From Sphingomonas sp. Leaf10 (GTDB lineage Bacteria > Pseudomonadota > Alphaproteobacteria > Sphingomonadales > Sphingomonadaceae), in assembly GCF_001421245.1 (NCBI RefSeq), contig NZ_LMKE01000001.1:473053-532579 (forward strand): 59,527 bases of DNA, read 5' to 3'. Below, one piece after another: positions 1 through 9,408 of this stretch. The position numbers and the translations under genes are program-made. Position 1 is the stretch's first letter, and the number at the start of each line of letters is the position of its first letter. A model generated the notes under the pieces. That model saw only the letters and a list, made by a program, of their open reading frames with translations. It was not told the origin of the DNA and did no database searches.

Positions 1-14
1 GGGAGGGGAGCAAT
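1..14. repeat. Partial GC-rich intergenic repeat
   Basis: The first 14 bases match one arm of the inverted repeat seen at 51851-51889 (GGGAGGGGAGCAAT). It is cut by the window edge. Confidence 0.5.
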
Positions 15-36
15 CAGCCCCCCGCTGCCGCACGCC

Positions 37-1149
37 TCAAATATACGTCCGCAAAAACTCCGCCAGCGCACATACCGCCAGGCTCTGCCCATACGGCATC
101 GACGTCAGCGCGATATCCTTATAGAATTGCTGCGTATCGCCCATCGCGGTCCCAAAGCTCACCTGCTTCAGCTCGCCGGTATCATCGATATTGGAGAGCA
201 CGCCGCGCACCGCCTTGATCCCGACCGCCTCATACCCCCGCGGCAGATACCCCTTCCGCACCGCTTTCAAAATCCCATAGGCGAACCCGGCCGCCGCCGA
301 CGCTTCCAGATAGCTGGTCGGGTCGACGATCAGCGTATGCCACAATCCGCTTTCGTCCTGCGTCTCGGCCAGCGTCTTCACCTGCGCCGCCAGCGTATCG
401 ATCAGGAAGGTGCGGAACGCATCACCGACCGGCAAATCCAGGATCTCGATGATCTCAGGAATTGCGATCGTGACCCAGCAATTGCCGCGCGCCCACAGCG
501 CCTCGGCAAAGTTGTGCCGACCGTTGAAATCCCAGCCGTGGAACCACAGCCCGGTCTTCTTGTCGAACAGATACTTGATATGCACGAGGAACTGGCGCTT
601 TGCCTCCTCGACATAGTGCGGGCGGTTCAGCAACAGCCCGATCTTGGCCAGCGGCAACACGCTCATCATCAGCGTGTCGTCCCACATCTCGCCGGGGTTC
701 TCGTCGTTATAGACGATATGCTGGAACCCGCCCTCTTCGGTCTTGGGCAGGCCGTCGGGCGCCATCAGCCATTCGGCCCACGTATCCAGATACGGGATGT
801 ACCGCGGGTCCGGCTCGTGCTCGTACAGATAGGCGAGGGTGATGAACGGCGCGACGGTGTTGATGTTCTTGGTCGGCGTGCCTTCGGCAAAGCGATCCTC
901 GAACCACTGCTTGATGATCGCCAGCGCCGCCTTGTCGCCGGTCTGTTCGTAATAGCGCCACATCCCGAACAGGCCGACGCCATGCGTCCATTCCCACCCG
1001 GCCCAGCCCTTGGTGTCGATGATCCGCCCGTCGTCGAGATGGAGCAGGAACTCGCCCGTCTCGTCCTTGATATTGACCAGATTGTCCATCAGCAACGCGA
1101 TGGCGTCGGTCACCTGTTGGCGGGGAATGTCGTGGGTCAGCGCAGCCAT
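37..1149 (-). CDS. GH105 unsaturated rhamnogalacturonyl hydrolase
   Basis: A 370-residue cytoplasmic-type protein without a signal peptide. It matches the GH88/GH105 (YteR/RhiN) family, which removes the 4,5-unsaturated uronic acid left at the non-reducing end of oligosaccharides by pectin lyases. Visible landmarks are W-E-W-T-H-G-V near residue 53, the MWDDTLMM stretch holding the catalytic Asp, and WARGNCW further on, all in an alpha6/alpha6-barrel-like sequence. The ATG at 1149 follows a GGAG six bases upstream. It is the last gene of the minus-strand pectin set and should act on products of the PL11 and PL26-like lyases encoded in this locus. Family assignment is secure; exact substrate (rhamnogalacturonyl versus galacturonyl) is inferred from context. 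Confidence 0.93.
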   Translation of the reverse strand: MAALTHDIPRQQVTDAIALLMDNLVNIKDETGEFLLHLDDGRIIDTKGWAGWEWTHGVGLFGMWRYYEQTGDKAALAIIKQWFEDRFAEGTPTKNINTVAPFITLAYLYEHEPDPRYIPYLDTWAEWLMAPDGLPKTEEGGFQHIVYNDENPGEMWDDTLMMSVLPLAKIGLLLNRPHYVEEAKRQFLVHIKYLFDKKTGLWFHGWDFNGRHNFAEALWARGNCWVTIAIPEIIEILDLPVGDAFRTFLIDTLAAQVKTLAETQDESGLWHTLIVDPTSYLEASAAAGFAYGILKAVRKGYLPRGYEAVGIKAVRGVLSNIDDTGELKQVSFGTAMGDTQQFYKDIALTSMPYGQSLAVCALAEFLRTYI

Positions 1150-1175
1150 ATTTGCTCCGAAGGCTTGGAAAAAAT

Positions 1176-1214
1176 CCTCCCCGGCACGGGGAGGGGGACC
1201 ATCCGCAGGATGGT
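1176..1214. repeat. GC-rich intergenic palindromes
   Basis: Between the GH35 and GH105 genes lie two hairpins: CTCCCC/GGGGAG around 1178-1194 and ACCATCC-GCA-GGATGGT at 1198-1214. The composition is like the repeats at 51774 and 59479. A role in transcription termination or mRNA protection is possible but not shown. Confidence 0.5.
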
Positions 1215-1305
1215 GGAGGGGGGTATCCGCAGGCGGAACGTCAGGGATCGGCAGGCCCCCGGCGTATCGCTAAAGGCAACAGGGAAAGGGTGCGATCCAT
1301 TTCCA

Positions 1306-4296
1306 TTACTTCGCCAACAACGCCGGCGCATCGACCATCCGCACCGGCACGCCGCCGCGAACGTTGCGCATCGTCACCAGCTTGACGGCTTCCAGCGCGT
1401 TGCCCGGCGCACCGTCGCTGGTCACGGCCAGCGACAGCACGTTACGCCCACGATGGTTCAGGATGCCCTCGGGTACCACGAAGGTCCGCTGCGGCCCGAC
1501 ATGGGCGATGAACTGCCCCATGTGCCAGCCATTGACGAACACCAGCACCCGGTAATCGACCGGTGAGCGTGGAACGGCGGCATCGCCGAACAACACCCCG
1601 ATCGTCGCATCCTGCCCCTTTGGCACGTTCAGGTCGAAGCTGGTCCGATACCAGCTCGTGCCCGCCGGCGCGGCGGTCGCCGGCAACGACACCTTCGCCC
1701 AGCGCGCATCGTCGAACCCGGGCAGATGCCAGCCCATCCGCTCGCCAAACTGGCCACCGTTGTTGGGAACGCCCCGCACCGGATCGACGATATCCTCGCC
1801 GCCCTGCCGTCCCTGAATCTTCCACGCGACGGGAATGGCGAACGAGTCGCCCGCTTGGCGTTCGACCGAAGCCGACACGATCCCGCGCGCTTCCTTATGG
1901 AAATCGTCGGCGTCCAGATCCCAGTTATGGCCGTTGTTGCGCAGCATCACCGACAGCACATGCTCGCCCGGCGTCCGCGCCGCATCGGGCAGGGCGATCG
2001 TCGCCGTCCCCGTCGTGATCGGTCGCGGCAGTCCGCCGGGCAGTTCGTCCTGCCCGATCAGCTTCCCGTCGAGGAATATCTGCACCATCCCCGACCCGCC
2101 GGCCCCGTAATAGAGCCGCAGCCGCTCGGCATCCGCCGTGCCGGTGAAGCGCCCGCGATACCACACATCGCCATCGTGAAAGCCGTACGCGTCCATCAGC
2201 ATGTTCGGCTGCCCATCGGGTCGTGCGGTGATGCTGGCATAGGCGCGATTGTCGATTGCGGCCCACGCGCTGTCGTCGAAGCCCGGCTCCGCCTCGGGTG
2301 ATCCCGGCGCCATCCGCCACTCGGCCAGCACCGGCAACGTCACCGCCGCCGGGCCGGGCAGGGGGCTACGCGCCACCAGACTGCCGGCGCTGCCCACCCC
2401 GGTCGCGACCCGCGCGCCGTTCCACGTCACCGACCGCACCCGCTTCGGCGCCCAGACCTCCAGCGGCGTTGCCTCCCTGGTATCGCCGGTCAGCGCCAGC
2501 GTCGCAGCCCCCTTGGCGGATCGCACCAGCGCCGGCCCGCGCACCAGCACATCGCCCGATTGCCAGAACTTCGCGACCTCGGCCTCATCGCCGATCAGCA
2601 ACGTCATCGGCGGCCGTCCACCGCCCGAAATCTGCACCCGCGCCAATTGCCCATGCGTGTAATCGAGCCGCAAATCGCCCTTCGCCGCATCGAACGACGA
2701 CCGCACCTCACCCGCAATAACGCGAACGGTCGGCGCGCTGGCATAGCGCAGCACCGTCGTCCCCGCCTCCTGCGCCCGCCCGTACAGCAGCACCATATCG
2801 CCGCCATCGATCCGCAGATGCGACTGCAATTCCGACGTCGCATAGACCAGCCGCTGTCCGCCTAGATTGACGCCCGCGACCAGCCATTTCGCATCGAACC
2901 CGTTCAACCGCATCTTCGGCAACGTATAGCGCCCGTCGGGCAGGTCGGCGGTGATTGTGAAGCGGTCGTCGGTCGCCTTGTTCGATGGATTGTGCGTGAC
3001 TAGCAGGAAGCGGGCGTCGGTCTCGGGCGACTTGTTGTGATAGACCTGAATGTTCGGCGAGGAGATCGTGACCGGCCCTGCCGGAACCATTCCCGCCAGA
3101 TCGGGCACCGCCGCGATCATGCCGGCCAGCGCCTTCAGCTCCTCGGCCTTTTCGCGCACCTCGCGGGTCTCGCTGAACGCCGCGCCATAGTCATAGCTGG
3201 TGAAGACCACCGGTGCCGGCAGCCATCCCCAACTCGTGCCGCCGAACCCCATATAGAAGCTCTGGATGGCGATGCCGTTGGCCAGGTTGGTGCCATAGAA
3301 TACCCGCTGGAACCGCTTGCCACGCTGGCGGGCGTTGCATTCATACCCGCCGTTCGATCCCCAATAATCGAACCATCCGCCGCCGAATTCCGCCGCAAAC
3401 CCCGGCGTATTCGGACTGGCCGACGCGCCGCCCTTCGCCCCGCCCGGACCATAGAAGCCCCAATCGGGCGCGGCGGACCCGCGCGTTACCTTGCCGCCGA
3501 CGGTGCAGGTGCCGCCGGGATAGCCGTCGAACGCATACAGGTCGGGCGATCCCTCCACCGTCTTCGCCACGTTCGATCCGCGCGGTACCCAATATCCGTT
3601 GCGCCCCTGATCGTTGTGGAACAGCGGCACGGTGATCCCGTCCGCCCGCGCCTTGGCATAGAGGTGGTCCATATACCGCCCCTGTGCCGGGGTGGTCAGC
3701 GCCAGTTCGTTCTCGATCTGGTGCAGGATCACCGTGCCCTTGCCATTGTTGATTTGGTGGCGGGCAATAATGGGGTTGATCTGCGACAGCCATTCGTCGG
3801 CGGCGGCGAGGTAGTCGGGATCGTCGGTCCGCGCCCGCGCCCGCTGGTTCTGCAACCATCCCGGAAAGCCGCCGCGCGTCAGCTCCGCATTCACATACGG
3901 CCCGGCGCGGGTGATGACGTACAGCCCTTCCTCGGCGGCCATGGCGAGCAGCCGGTCGATGTCGCGGATGCCCTTGAAATCATACACGCCGCGCTTCGGA
4001 CTGTGGAACCCCCAGTCGAAATAGAAGGCGACGGTATTGAACCCGCTCGCCTTCATCTTCTGCAACACGTCGCGCCACAGATCGGGGCTGGGCAGGCGGA
4101 ACGCATGGACCTCGGCCGACCAGATGGTGAGCCGCTTGCCATCGATCATCAGCGATCGCGCATCATACGAAACACGCCCGAATTTCTTGACCGGCGCGGC
4201 CGGATTGGCGGTCGGCTTCGCGGTCTGCGCGAGGGCTGGCGTCAACATCGACGCGGCAACGCCACACAGGAACAGGCTGCGCAACATACCGGTCAT
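1306..4296 (-). CDS. GH35 beta-galactosidase, secreted
   Basis: A 996-residue glycoside hydrolase of family 35. I chose the ATG at 4296 because it overlaps the rhaM stop (ATGA) and starts a clear signal peptide (MTGMLRSLFLCGVAASML, then ALAQ). The GH35 TIM barrel begins near residue 40; the likely acid/base is Glu197 in HQIENEL and the likely nucleophile Glu303 in AAEFGGGW. The C-terminal half carries beta-sandwich jelly-roll domains usual for large GH35 enzymes. In this locus it probably trims galactan side chains from rhamnogalacturonan-I. Translation is probably coupled to rhaM. Substrate linkage is inferred, not seen. Confidence 0.92.
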   Translation of the reverse strand: MTGMLRSLFLCGVAASMLTPALAQTAKPTANPAAPVKKFGRVSYDARSLMIDGKRLTIWSAEVHAFRLPSPDLWRDVLQKMKASGFNTVAFYFDWGFHSPKRGVYDFKGIRDIDRLLAMAAEEGLYVITRAGPYVNAELTRGGFPGWLQNQRARARTDDPDYLAAADEWLSQINPIIARHQINNGKGTVILHQIENELALTTPAQGRYMDHLYAKARADGITVPLFHNDQGRNGYWVPRGSNVAKTVEGSPDLYAFDGYPGGTCTVGGKVTRGSAAPDWGFYGPGGAKGGASASPNTPGFAAEFGGGWFDYWGSNGGYECNARQRGKRFQRVFYGTNLANGIAIQSFYMGFGGTSWGWLPAPVVFTSYDYGAAFSETREVREKAEELKALAGMIAAVPDLAGMVPAGPVTISSPNIQVYHNKSPETDARFLLVTHNPSNKATDDRFTITADLPDGRYTLPKMRLNGFDAKWLVAGVNLGGQRLVYATSELQSHLRIDGGDMVLLYGRAQEAGTTVLRYASAPTVRVIAGEVRSSFDAAKGDLRLDYTHGQLARVQISGGGRPPMTLLIGDEAEVAKFWQSGDVLVRGPALVRSAKGAATLALTGDTREATPLEVWAPKRVRSVTWNGARVATGVGSAGSLVARSPLPGPAAVTLPVLAEWRMAPGSPEAEPGFDDSAWAAIDNRAYASITARPDGQPNMLMDAYGFHDGDVWYRGRFTGTADAERLRLYYGAGGSGMVQIFLDGKLIGQDELPGGLPRPITTGTATIALPDAARTPGEHVLSVMLRNNGHNWDLDADDFHKEARGIVSASVERQAGDSFAIPVAWKIQGRQGGEDIVDPVRGVPNNGGQFGERMGWHLPGFDDARWAKVSLPATAAPAGTSWYRTSFDLNVPKGQDATIGVLFGDAAVPRSPVDYRVLVFVNGWHMGQFIAHVGPQRTFVVPEGILNHRGRNVLSLAVTSDGAPGNALEAVKLVTMRNVRGGVPVRMVDAPALLAK

Positions 4297-4607
4297 GCCA
4301 TGTGGAACATGGGCGAGAGCGGCCATTCGAGCGGCCGATTGTCGGCCTGCGTCTCCATCAGCGGCGCCATCGACTCCCACCACCGCTGCATGACCGGGTG
4401 CTCGGGCAGGGTATCGCGCCGATTGTCCTCGGCAAGCTCCAGCGTCGCAAACAGCACCCCGGTCTCTTCGTCGAGGAAGATCCAGTAATCGGAGATCCCG
4501 GCGTCGCGTAGCAGCGCCGACAATTCGGGCCAGATCGCGTCGTGACGTGCGCGATACTCGGCGGCCATGCCCGGCTTCAACTGCATCCGAAACGCCTGAC
4601 GCGCCAT
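4293..4607 (-). CDS. rhaM: L-rhamnose mutarotase
   Basis: A 104-residue protein of the usual RhaM length. It interconverts alpha- and beta-L-rhamnose pyranose anomers to feed rhamnose catabolism. Landmarks are the N-terminal A-F-R-M-Q-L, R-H-D-A-I-W-P-E-L, D-Y-W-I-F-L-D and the V-M-Q-R-W-W-E-S-M block, all typical of the family. It is first in an operon with the GH35 gene (4-bp overlap) and has a 15-bp perfect palindrome 16 bases upstream of its start. No rhamnose isomerase, kinase or dehydrogenase gene lies in the window, so the rest of rhamnose catabolism must be elsewhere. Confidence 0.95.
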   Translation of the reverse strand: MARQAFRMQLKPGMAAEYRARHDAIWPELSALLRDAGISDYWIFLDEETGVLFATLELAEDNRRDTLPEHPVMQRWWESMAPLMETQADNRPLEWPLSPMFHMA

Positions 4608-4622
4608 CGACCCCTCCTATGT

Positions 4623-4637
4623 GTTCACTATGTGAAC
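4623..4637. promoter_or_regulatory. Candidate operator upstream of rhaM
   Basis: A perfect palindrome GTTCAC-TAT-GTGAAC, 16 bp in front of the rhaM start. It matches 11 of 15 positions of the site at 9264-9278 in the divergent lyase/receptor promoter. Palindromes of this size are typical of IclR- or GntR-type regulators; which protein binds is unknown, and no regulator gene lies in the locus. Confidence 0.55.
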
Positions 4638-4673
4638 GTTATATCCAAATAATAGAATGCGCTATCGTGCAGG

Positions 4674-6164
4674 TCAATCACTACGTGTAACCTTCGTCAC
4701 CTTCGCGTCCTCGACATCATCCAGCCGGATCGCCGCCCTACCGTCGCCTGCGGTGACCAGTTCCAGCCTCTCGACGCTCAGCCCCCGCACATGCCGGCAC
4801 CACAGTCCCCATGCCGGCGTCGGCCCGAACATGCTCGGTTCGGGATAGGCATCGGCCAGCTCCGGCGGCATCGCCACCGGCTGCCCCCCGCCCAGATAGG
4901 AAAGGCTGATATCGCGCAGGGTTACGTCCTCGATGGCATGTCCCGGCAACCCCGCCAGCATCGCCGCAAAGCGGTGATCGATCCCCGTCGCCCGCAACCC
5001 CTCGACCGTTACGCCCCGGATCACACCGACCCCGGTCCCCGCCGGCCCCCGCCGCCGGTCGCCGATCCGCAGGAACAGCGGCGCGGTGGTCACCTCGGCC
5101 ATGGTCAGGTCGCGGACGACCACGTCCTCAATCACGCCCCCGTCGACCGTCTCCAGTGCCAGCCCCCGCGACCGCTCGAACCGGCACCGCTCGATCCGGA
5201 TCCGCCGAAACCCGCCATTGCTCTCGGTCCCCAGCTTGATCCGCCCGGTCACCCGGTCGCGGTCGGGCGCCAGCTGCTGTGTCCGCCGCCGCGTCCCGTC
5301 GATCAGCGTCGCCGGATCGAACCCCGACACGACACAGTCTCGCACCGTGACGTCGCTGCATGGGATCGCCCGGCCCAGCGCAAAACTACTCTTCAAAACA
5401 ATGGCATCGTCATTGGGCGTATTGACACGGCACCGCTCGACCAGCACGTCGCCGACCCCGTCCAGGTCGATCCCGTCGCGGTTGGTATCGATGGTCAGGT
5501 CGCGCAGCACCATGCTGCTGCACCCGGTGGCGAGGATCGCAAAATGCCCACCCCGTGCGATCGTGATCCCCTCGATCCGCACGTCGCGCGCATCGACCAA
5601 GGCGATCGCCTTGTTCCCCAACCCGTTCATCCGCGCCGCATCCGGCTCCAGCGCCGCGATCTCCGCCGCCGTCATCTGCCGCATCGACAGCGGCCGTTCG
5701 CCGGCCTGCTTGCGCCAGCGTGCGCCCGGCCCGTCGCGGGTCAGCCCCTCGCCATCGATCATCCCCGACCCGACGATCGCGACCCGCGTTACCCCGTCCC
5801 CGACGATCAGGCTGTTATGCCAATGGCTATGCCCGAAATCCTGATACAGCTGCTCGCCGCGATCCTCGGGCAGCGCATAGCGTCCGCCGTCCCGCGCCGG
5901 ATCGGCGGCGACGATCACCGCGCCCCGCTCCAGCACCAGCGTCACATCGCTCGCCAATCGCAGTGTGAAGCACCGGTAGCGCCCCTTCGGCAACACCACC
6001 GTCCCGCCGCCCCGCGCCGCATCGATCGCCCGCTGCACCGCCGCCGTATCCAGCGTCCGCCCGTCGCCCGCCGCCCCCGACGCACGCACGTCGAACCGCC
6101 GCGCGGCATGGGCGGGAAAGGGCAGGGCGAGCATTCCCAGCAGCATGGCGCGCCGGTCGATCAA
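4674..6164 (-). CDS. GH28-family polygalacturonase-like protein
   Basis: A 496-residue right-handed beta-helix protein. It starts with an arginine-rich signal peptide (MIDRRAMLLGMLALPFPAHA), so it is exported. After the entry motif for pectin-lyase folds (FDVRASGAAGDGRTLDTAAV) come repeated helix rungs, and the central DGIDLDGVG...NTPNDDAIVLKSS block carries the paired Asp residues used by GH28 enzymes. The start is TTG at 6164, overlapping the stop of the acetylesterase gene (TTGA); an internal ATG at 6146 is the alternative. In this locus it probably cleaves galacturonosyl linkages in rhamnogalacturonan or homogalacturonan. Confidence 0.85.
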   Translation of the reverse strand: MIDRRAMLLGMLALPFPAHAARRFDVRASGAAGDGRTLDTAAVQRAIDAARGGGTVVLPKGRYRCFTLRLASDVTLVLERGAVIVAADPARDGGRYALPEDRGEQLYQDFGHSHWHNSLIVGDGVTRVAIVGSGMIDGEGLTRDGPGARWRKQAGERPLSMRQMTAAEIAALEPDAARMNGLGNKAIALVDARDVRIEGITIARGGHFAILATGCSSMVLRDLTIDTNRDGIDLDGVGDVLVERCRVNTPNDDAIVLKSSFALGRAIPCSDVTVRDCVVSGFDPATLIDGTRRRTQQLAPDRDRVTGRIKLGTESNGGFRRIRIERCRFERSRGLALETVDGGVIEDVVVRDLTMAEVTTAPLFLRIGDRRRGPAGTGVGVIRGVTVEGLRATGIDHRFAAMLAGLPGHAIEDVTLRDISLSYLGGGQPVAMPPELADAYPEPSMFGPTPAWGLWCRHVRGLSVERLELVTAGDGRAAIRLDDVEDAKVTKVTRSD

Positions 6165-7360
6165 TTGCCGTCAGGTCGCACGTCGCTGCGCGCGGCACTC
6201 GGCACGATCGCCACTGCAACAGGCAAGGGCGGCCGCGCCGGATCGAACCGCTCCGCCGTCACATGCCCCGCCATCCCGGGCAGCGTCCGGATACCCTCCG
6301 CCACCGCTCGCGCCAGCAGCCATGCCCCATAATTATTGTGGTGCGTCCGGTCCGCCCCGCCGTCGTTGAACGCCTGCGGACTGATCGCCGGACCCAGCGC
6401 CTCATACATCGCGATACTGGCGGCGTTCAGATCGATGACCGCCACCCCTTCCTCCGCCGCGACCGCACGGACCGCTGCCGGATAATCGCCCAGTGACGGC
6501 TTGATCCGCCCCGCAGCATCGAAATTGCGGCGCTCGGGACTGGTTACAAGAACCGGCGTCGCGCCCCGCCGCCGCGCCTCGGCGATATACGCCTTCAGAT
6601 AAGCGCGATAGGTTGTCGCCGCCTCGGCATAGGTCTGCGGCCACTGCGCCTTCTGGTCGTTATGGCCGAACTGGATTAACAGCCAGTCTCCCTTGCCGAT
6701 CGTCGACAGCACCTTGTCCAACCGCAATTCGGTCAGGAAGGATTTGAGCGTCTCGCCCGACTCCGCATGGTTCGCGACCGCGACCTGTCCGTCGAGAAAC
6801 GCGGGCAGCATCTGCCCCCAACTCGCCGCCGGTTCCGACGGTTGGTCGGTAACGGTCGAATCCCCCACCAGATACAGTGTCGGCACGTCCGCCGGTTCGA
6901 TCCGCACCGTGCCGACCGCTGCATCACCCAGCAGTTCCAGCGTCAACCGATCGTCCCACGTCGTGCTTCCGGCTTCACGCGGTTTCAGGCGGACCATCGT
7001 GCCGCCCGGCGCATTGGCCGGGGGCGGTGCGAGCGCGGCGGTGCGCGTATTGACGACGAAGCTGCGTTTCAGACGCTGGCCGGCGCGCGTCGTCACCCGG
7101 TCGAGCATCAGCCGCCGCGCTTCGGCCTTTACCGTCGTCGTCGCTGCACGCCTTTCGCCCAGCGCCATCGTGACGCGCCAATTCCCCTCGGGCAGCGCCA
7201 CTGAAAAGCGCCGCCCGTCGCCCGGCTCATAGCCATAGCCGTCGCGATAGGGCCGATCCTGTTCGACCGGCAGCTCACCCTCGCGCGGCCGGGCATCGTC
7301 CAGCCGATAGGTCACCGGCGTCACCGGCCCGGCGAGCAGCATGGCCAGCGCCGCGATCAC
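6161..7360 (-). CDS. Rhamnogalacturonan acetylesterase (SGNH/CE12-like)
   Basis: A 399-residue two-domain protein. After a short N-terminal hydrophobic segment, residues of about 15-150 look like a carbohydrate-binding beta-sandwich domain. The second half is an SGNH hydrolase: LVGDSTVTDQ holds the catalytic Ser, FGHNDQ the block III Asn, and DRTHHNNYG the C-terminal Asp-x-x-His pair. It removes acetyl groups from galacturonate in rhamnogalacturonan, which opens the backbone to lyases. Start is GTG at 7360, overlapping the PL11 stop (GTGA), so the two are translationally coupled; a TTGA overlap links it to the GH28 gene. Confidence 0.9.
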   Translation of the reverse strand: MIAALAMLLAGPVTPVTYRLDDARPREGELPVEQDRPYRDGYGYEPGDGRRFSVALPEGNWRVTMALGERRAATTTVKAEARRLMLDRVTTRAGQRLKRSFVVNTRTAALAPPPANAPGGTMVRLKPREAGSTTWDDRLTLELLGDAAVGTVRIEPADVPTLYLVGDSTVTDQPSEPAASWGQMLPAFLDGQVAVANHAESGETLKSFLTELRLDKVLSTIGKGDWLLIQFGHNDQKAQWPQTYAEAATTYRAYLKAYIAEARRRGATPVLVTSPERRNFDAAGRIKPSLGDYPAAVRAVAAEEGVAVIDLNAASIAMYEALGPAISPQAFNDGGADRTHHNNYGAWLLARAVAEGIRTLPGMAGHVTAERFDPARPPLPVAVAIVPSAARSDVRPDGN

Positions 7361-9240
7361 TTCGGCGCGACCAGCGGATGCGGCGGCTGATTATACGCGG
7401 TGTTCTGCCACGCTACGCCCAGTCGGTAGACCGGATCGTGCATCAGCGTCGCCCGGCGGATCGCGGTCGGATAGGGCGTGGTATAGATGCGCAACTCGCG
7501 ACTGTCCTCGCTGCGCAGGATTACTTCCTCGCGCCAGTCGCCGAGGATATCGGCCGAGAGCGCCGGCGTCGCTTTGGTTCCGTTGTTCGACGTCGCACCG
7601 TCGGCGACCAGCAGCGGGATTTCGGTCCCCGCCTGCCAGTCCCATTTGGTGATCCGGTTGCGGTCCAAGAGCTCGCGCTGTGCGTCCCCGTCCCACCAGA
7701 TCGCGAAATTGGCGACCTTGGGCTTGGGACCGGGAATCACCTGTCCCCTCGCGGTATAGAGATGGGGCGTGCTGGAATTCCAATTCTCCTCGCCCGGATA
7801 GCGCGGGTCGATATCGGCCGACAGGCCCCGCCCGGTGTCTTTGGTAGCCGGCGTCGTCCAGAGGATCTCACCGGTCCGCGCGTCCAGCATCGCCGAACCG
7901 ATCCCGTCGTTGCGCGACACCTCCTCATGCACGCCGAATTTCTCCAGCCCCGGCCGGTCGGGATCGAGGTCGCCGACATGCATCGTGTCGCCATGGCCGA
8001 GGCCCGCGCTCCACAGCCCCTTGCCGTCGTCGTCGATCGCCATCGAACCATAGATGATTTCGTCGCGGCCATCGCCATCGACATCGGCGACCGACAGGTT
8101 GTGGTTGCCTTGCCCTCCGGATTTCGCATTGCCCGGCGCGGCGCTGTCGAACAGCCAGCGCTGCGTCAGCTTGCCGTCGCGCCAGTCCCATGCCGCGACC
8201 GTCGATCGCGCATAATAGCCGCGCCCGAAGACGCCGCTCGGCCGCTTACCGTCGAGATAGGCAACCCCGGCCAGAAACCGGTCGGAGCGATTGCCATAGC
8301 CATCACCCCACAGCGCCTGCAGCCCCTCAGGCGTGTCGCTGCCCCGCGGCGGCGCATAGGGCTGCGTCGCCAGCGCGCGACCGGTCGCCCCTTCGAACAC
8401 GGTCAGATATTCCGGTCCCGACAGGATGCGTCCCTGCACCCGGGCGACCTTGCGCCCGTCGGGCAGGGTGGTCGCACCGGTCCGATCGGCCTGCGGTATC
8501 TCACCGTCCTTCGCTCGCCAGTCCGCTTGTCGGTCGCCCAGCACGCGTCCGGTCCCGTCGACCGTGCCATCGGCGGTCTTGACCATGATCTCGGCCCGCC
8601 CGTCGCCATCGAAATCATAGACCATGAACTGGGTATAGTGCGCGCCCGACCGGATGTTGCGCCCCAGATCGATCCGCCACAGCCGCTTGCCTTCCAGCGT
8701 ATAGGCGTCGAGCAGTGTCTCGCCGCTATAGCCGCCGAACGCGTTGTCCTTCGAGGTGGTCGGGTCCCATTTCACGACGATCTCGTACCGCCCATCGCCA
8801 TCGAGATCGCCGACGCTGGCATCGTTGGCAGTATAGCCATAGCGCTCGCCAGCCGGCGTCACCCGCTCGGCCGGTGGATCGAGCGGGATCGACCGGTAGC
8901 CTTTTGCCCAGACTGCCGCCGTTCCCGCCGGTTCGCGTGCCCCGACCGGTTCGAGCCGATAGCGCGCGGCCGGCGTGCCCGACCAGTCGTGAACGCTCGA
9001 TGCCCCGGTCACGCGCGCCGCAATCACCTTGCCATCGCGCAGCAGACGGAATGCGGTTCCCGGCCGGTCGGTCGCGAGCAGCCGCCACGAGACATGATTG
9101 CCGCCGTCCTTCGCCGGGACCGCGACCAGTCCCCGATCAAGCCGTTCAATTTGGCGGCGATCGGTCGCGGCACCCGGCGCGGCAAAGGCGCTTGCCGACA
9201 CGCTCGCAGCCAGCATCCCGAGAATCAATCCGCGCATCAT
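7357..9240 (-). CDS. PL11 rhamnogalacturonan endolyase
   Basis: A secreted lyase of about 627 residues in the YesW/YesX (PL11) family, which cleaves the rhamnose-galacturonate backbone of RG-I by beta-elimination. The ATG at 9240 follows AGGAGAG at good spacing and begins a signal peptide (MMRGLILGMLAASVSASAFA). The mature protein starts with the family's ERLDRGLVAV...HVSWRLL block and then forms an eight-bladed propeller with calcium-binding loops of the DLDGDGRYE, DFDGDGRAE and DVDGDGRDE type. First gene of the minus-strand operon; its promoter region is shared with the TonB-dependent receptor. Confidence 0.95.
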   Translation of the reverse strand: MMRGLILGMLAASVSASAFAAPGAATDRRQIERLDRGLVAVPAKDGGNHVSWRLLATDRPGTAFRLLRDGKVIAARVTGASSVHDWSGTPAARYRLEPVGAREPAGTAAVWAKGYRSIPLDPPAERVTPAGERYGYTANDASVGDLDGDGRYEIVVKWDPTTSKDNAFGGYSGETLLDAYTLEGKRLWRIDLGRNIRSGAHYTQFMVYDFDGDGRAEIMVKTADGTVDGTGRVLGDRQADWRAKDGEIPQADRTGATTLPDGRKVARVQGRILSGPEYLTVFEGATGRALATQPYAPPRGSDTPEGLQALWGDGYGNRSDRFLAGVAYLDGKRPSGVFGRGYYARSTVAAWDWRDGKLTQRWLFDSAAPGNAKSGGQGNHNLSVADVDGDGRDEIIYGSMAIDDDGKGLWSAGLGHGDTMHVGDLDPDRPGLEKFGVHEEVSRNDGIGSAMLDARTGEILWTTPATKDTGRGLSADIDPRYPGEENWNSSTPHLYTARGQVIPGPKPKVANFAIWWDGDAQRELLDRNRITKWDWQAGTEIPLLVADGATSNNGTKATPALSADILGDWREEVILRSEDSRELRIYTTPYPTAIRRATLMHDPVYRLGVAWQNTAYNQPPHPLVAPK

Positions 9241-9263
9241 CCGCTCTCCTGTTGCCCATATTG

Positions 9264-9278
9264 TTTCACCATATGGAC
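9264..9278. promoter_or_regulatory. Candidate operator in the divergent promoter
   Basis: TTTCAC-CAT-ATGGAC, an imperfect palindrome centred on CCATATGG with further symmetric flanks (TTGT and ACAAA). It lies between the PL11 and TonB-receptor starts and shares 11 of 15 positions with 4623-4637. This suggests one regulator controls both arms of the locus. Confidence 0.5.
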
Positions 9279-9408
9279 ACAAATATCATATTGCGAAGAA
9301 TCTACTTTGCAACCCGCTCGTTCCACGATAGGTCCATGGTCGAGCTAAGTGATTTTGACCGGCGACGGGGAACACCCACGCGCCGTCCGGACATGAGGAG
9401 GGGTTTGC

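Noticed and set aside
127..1566. 479-codon open frame opposite GH105/GH35
   Set aside because: Histidine/arginine/proline-rich shadow typical of the antisense of GC-rich genes; the minus-strand frames are recognisable enzymes.
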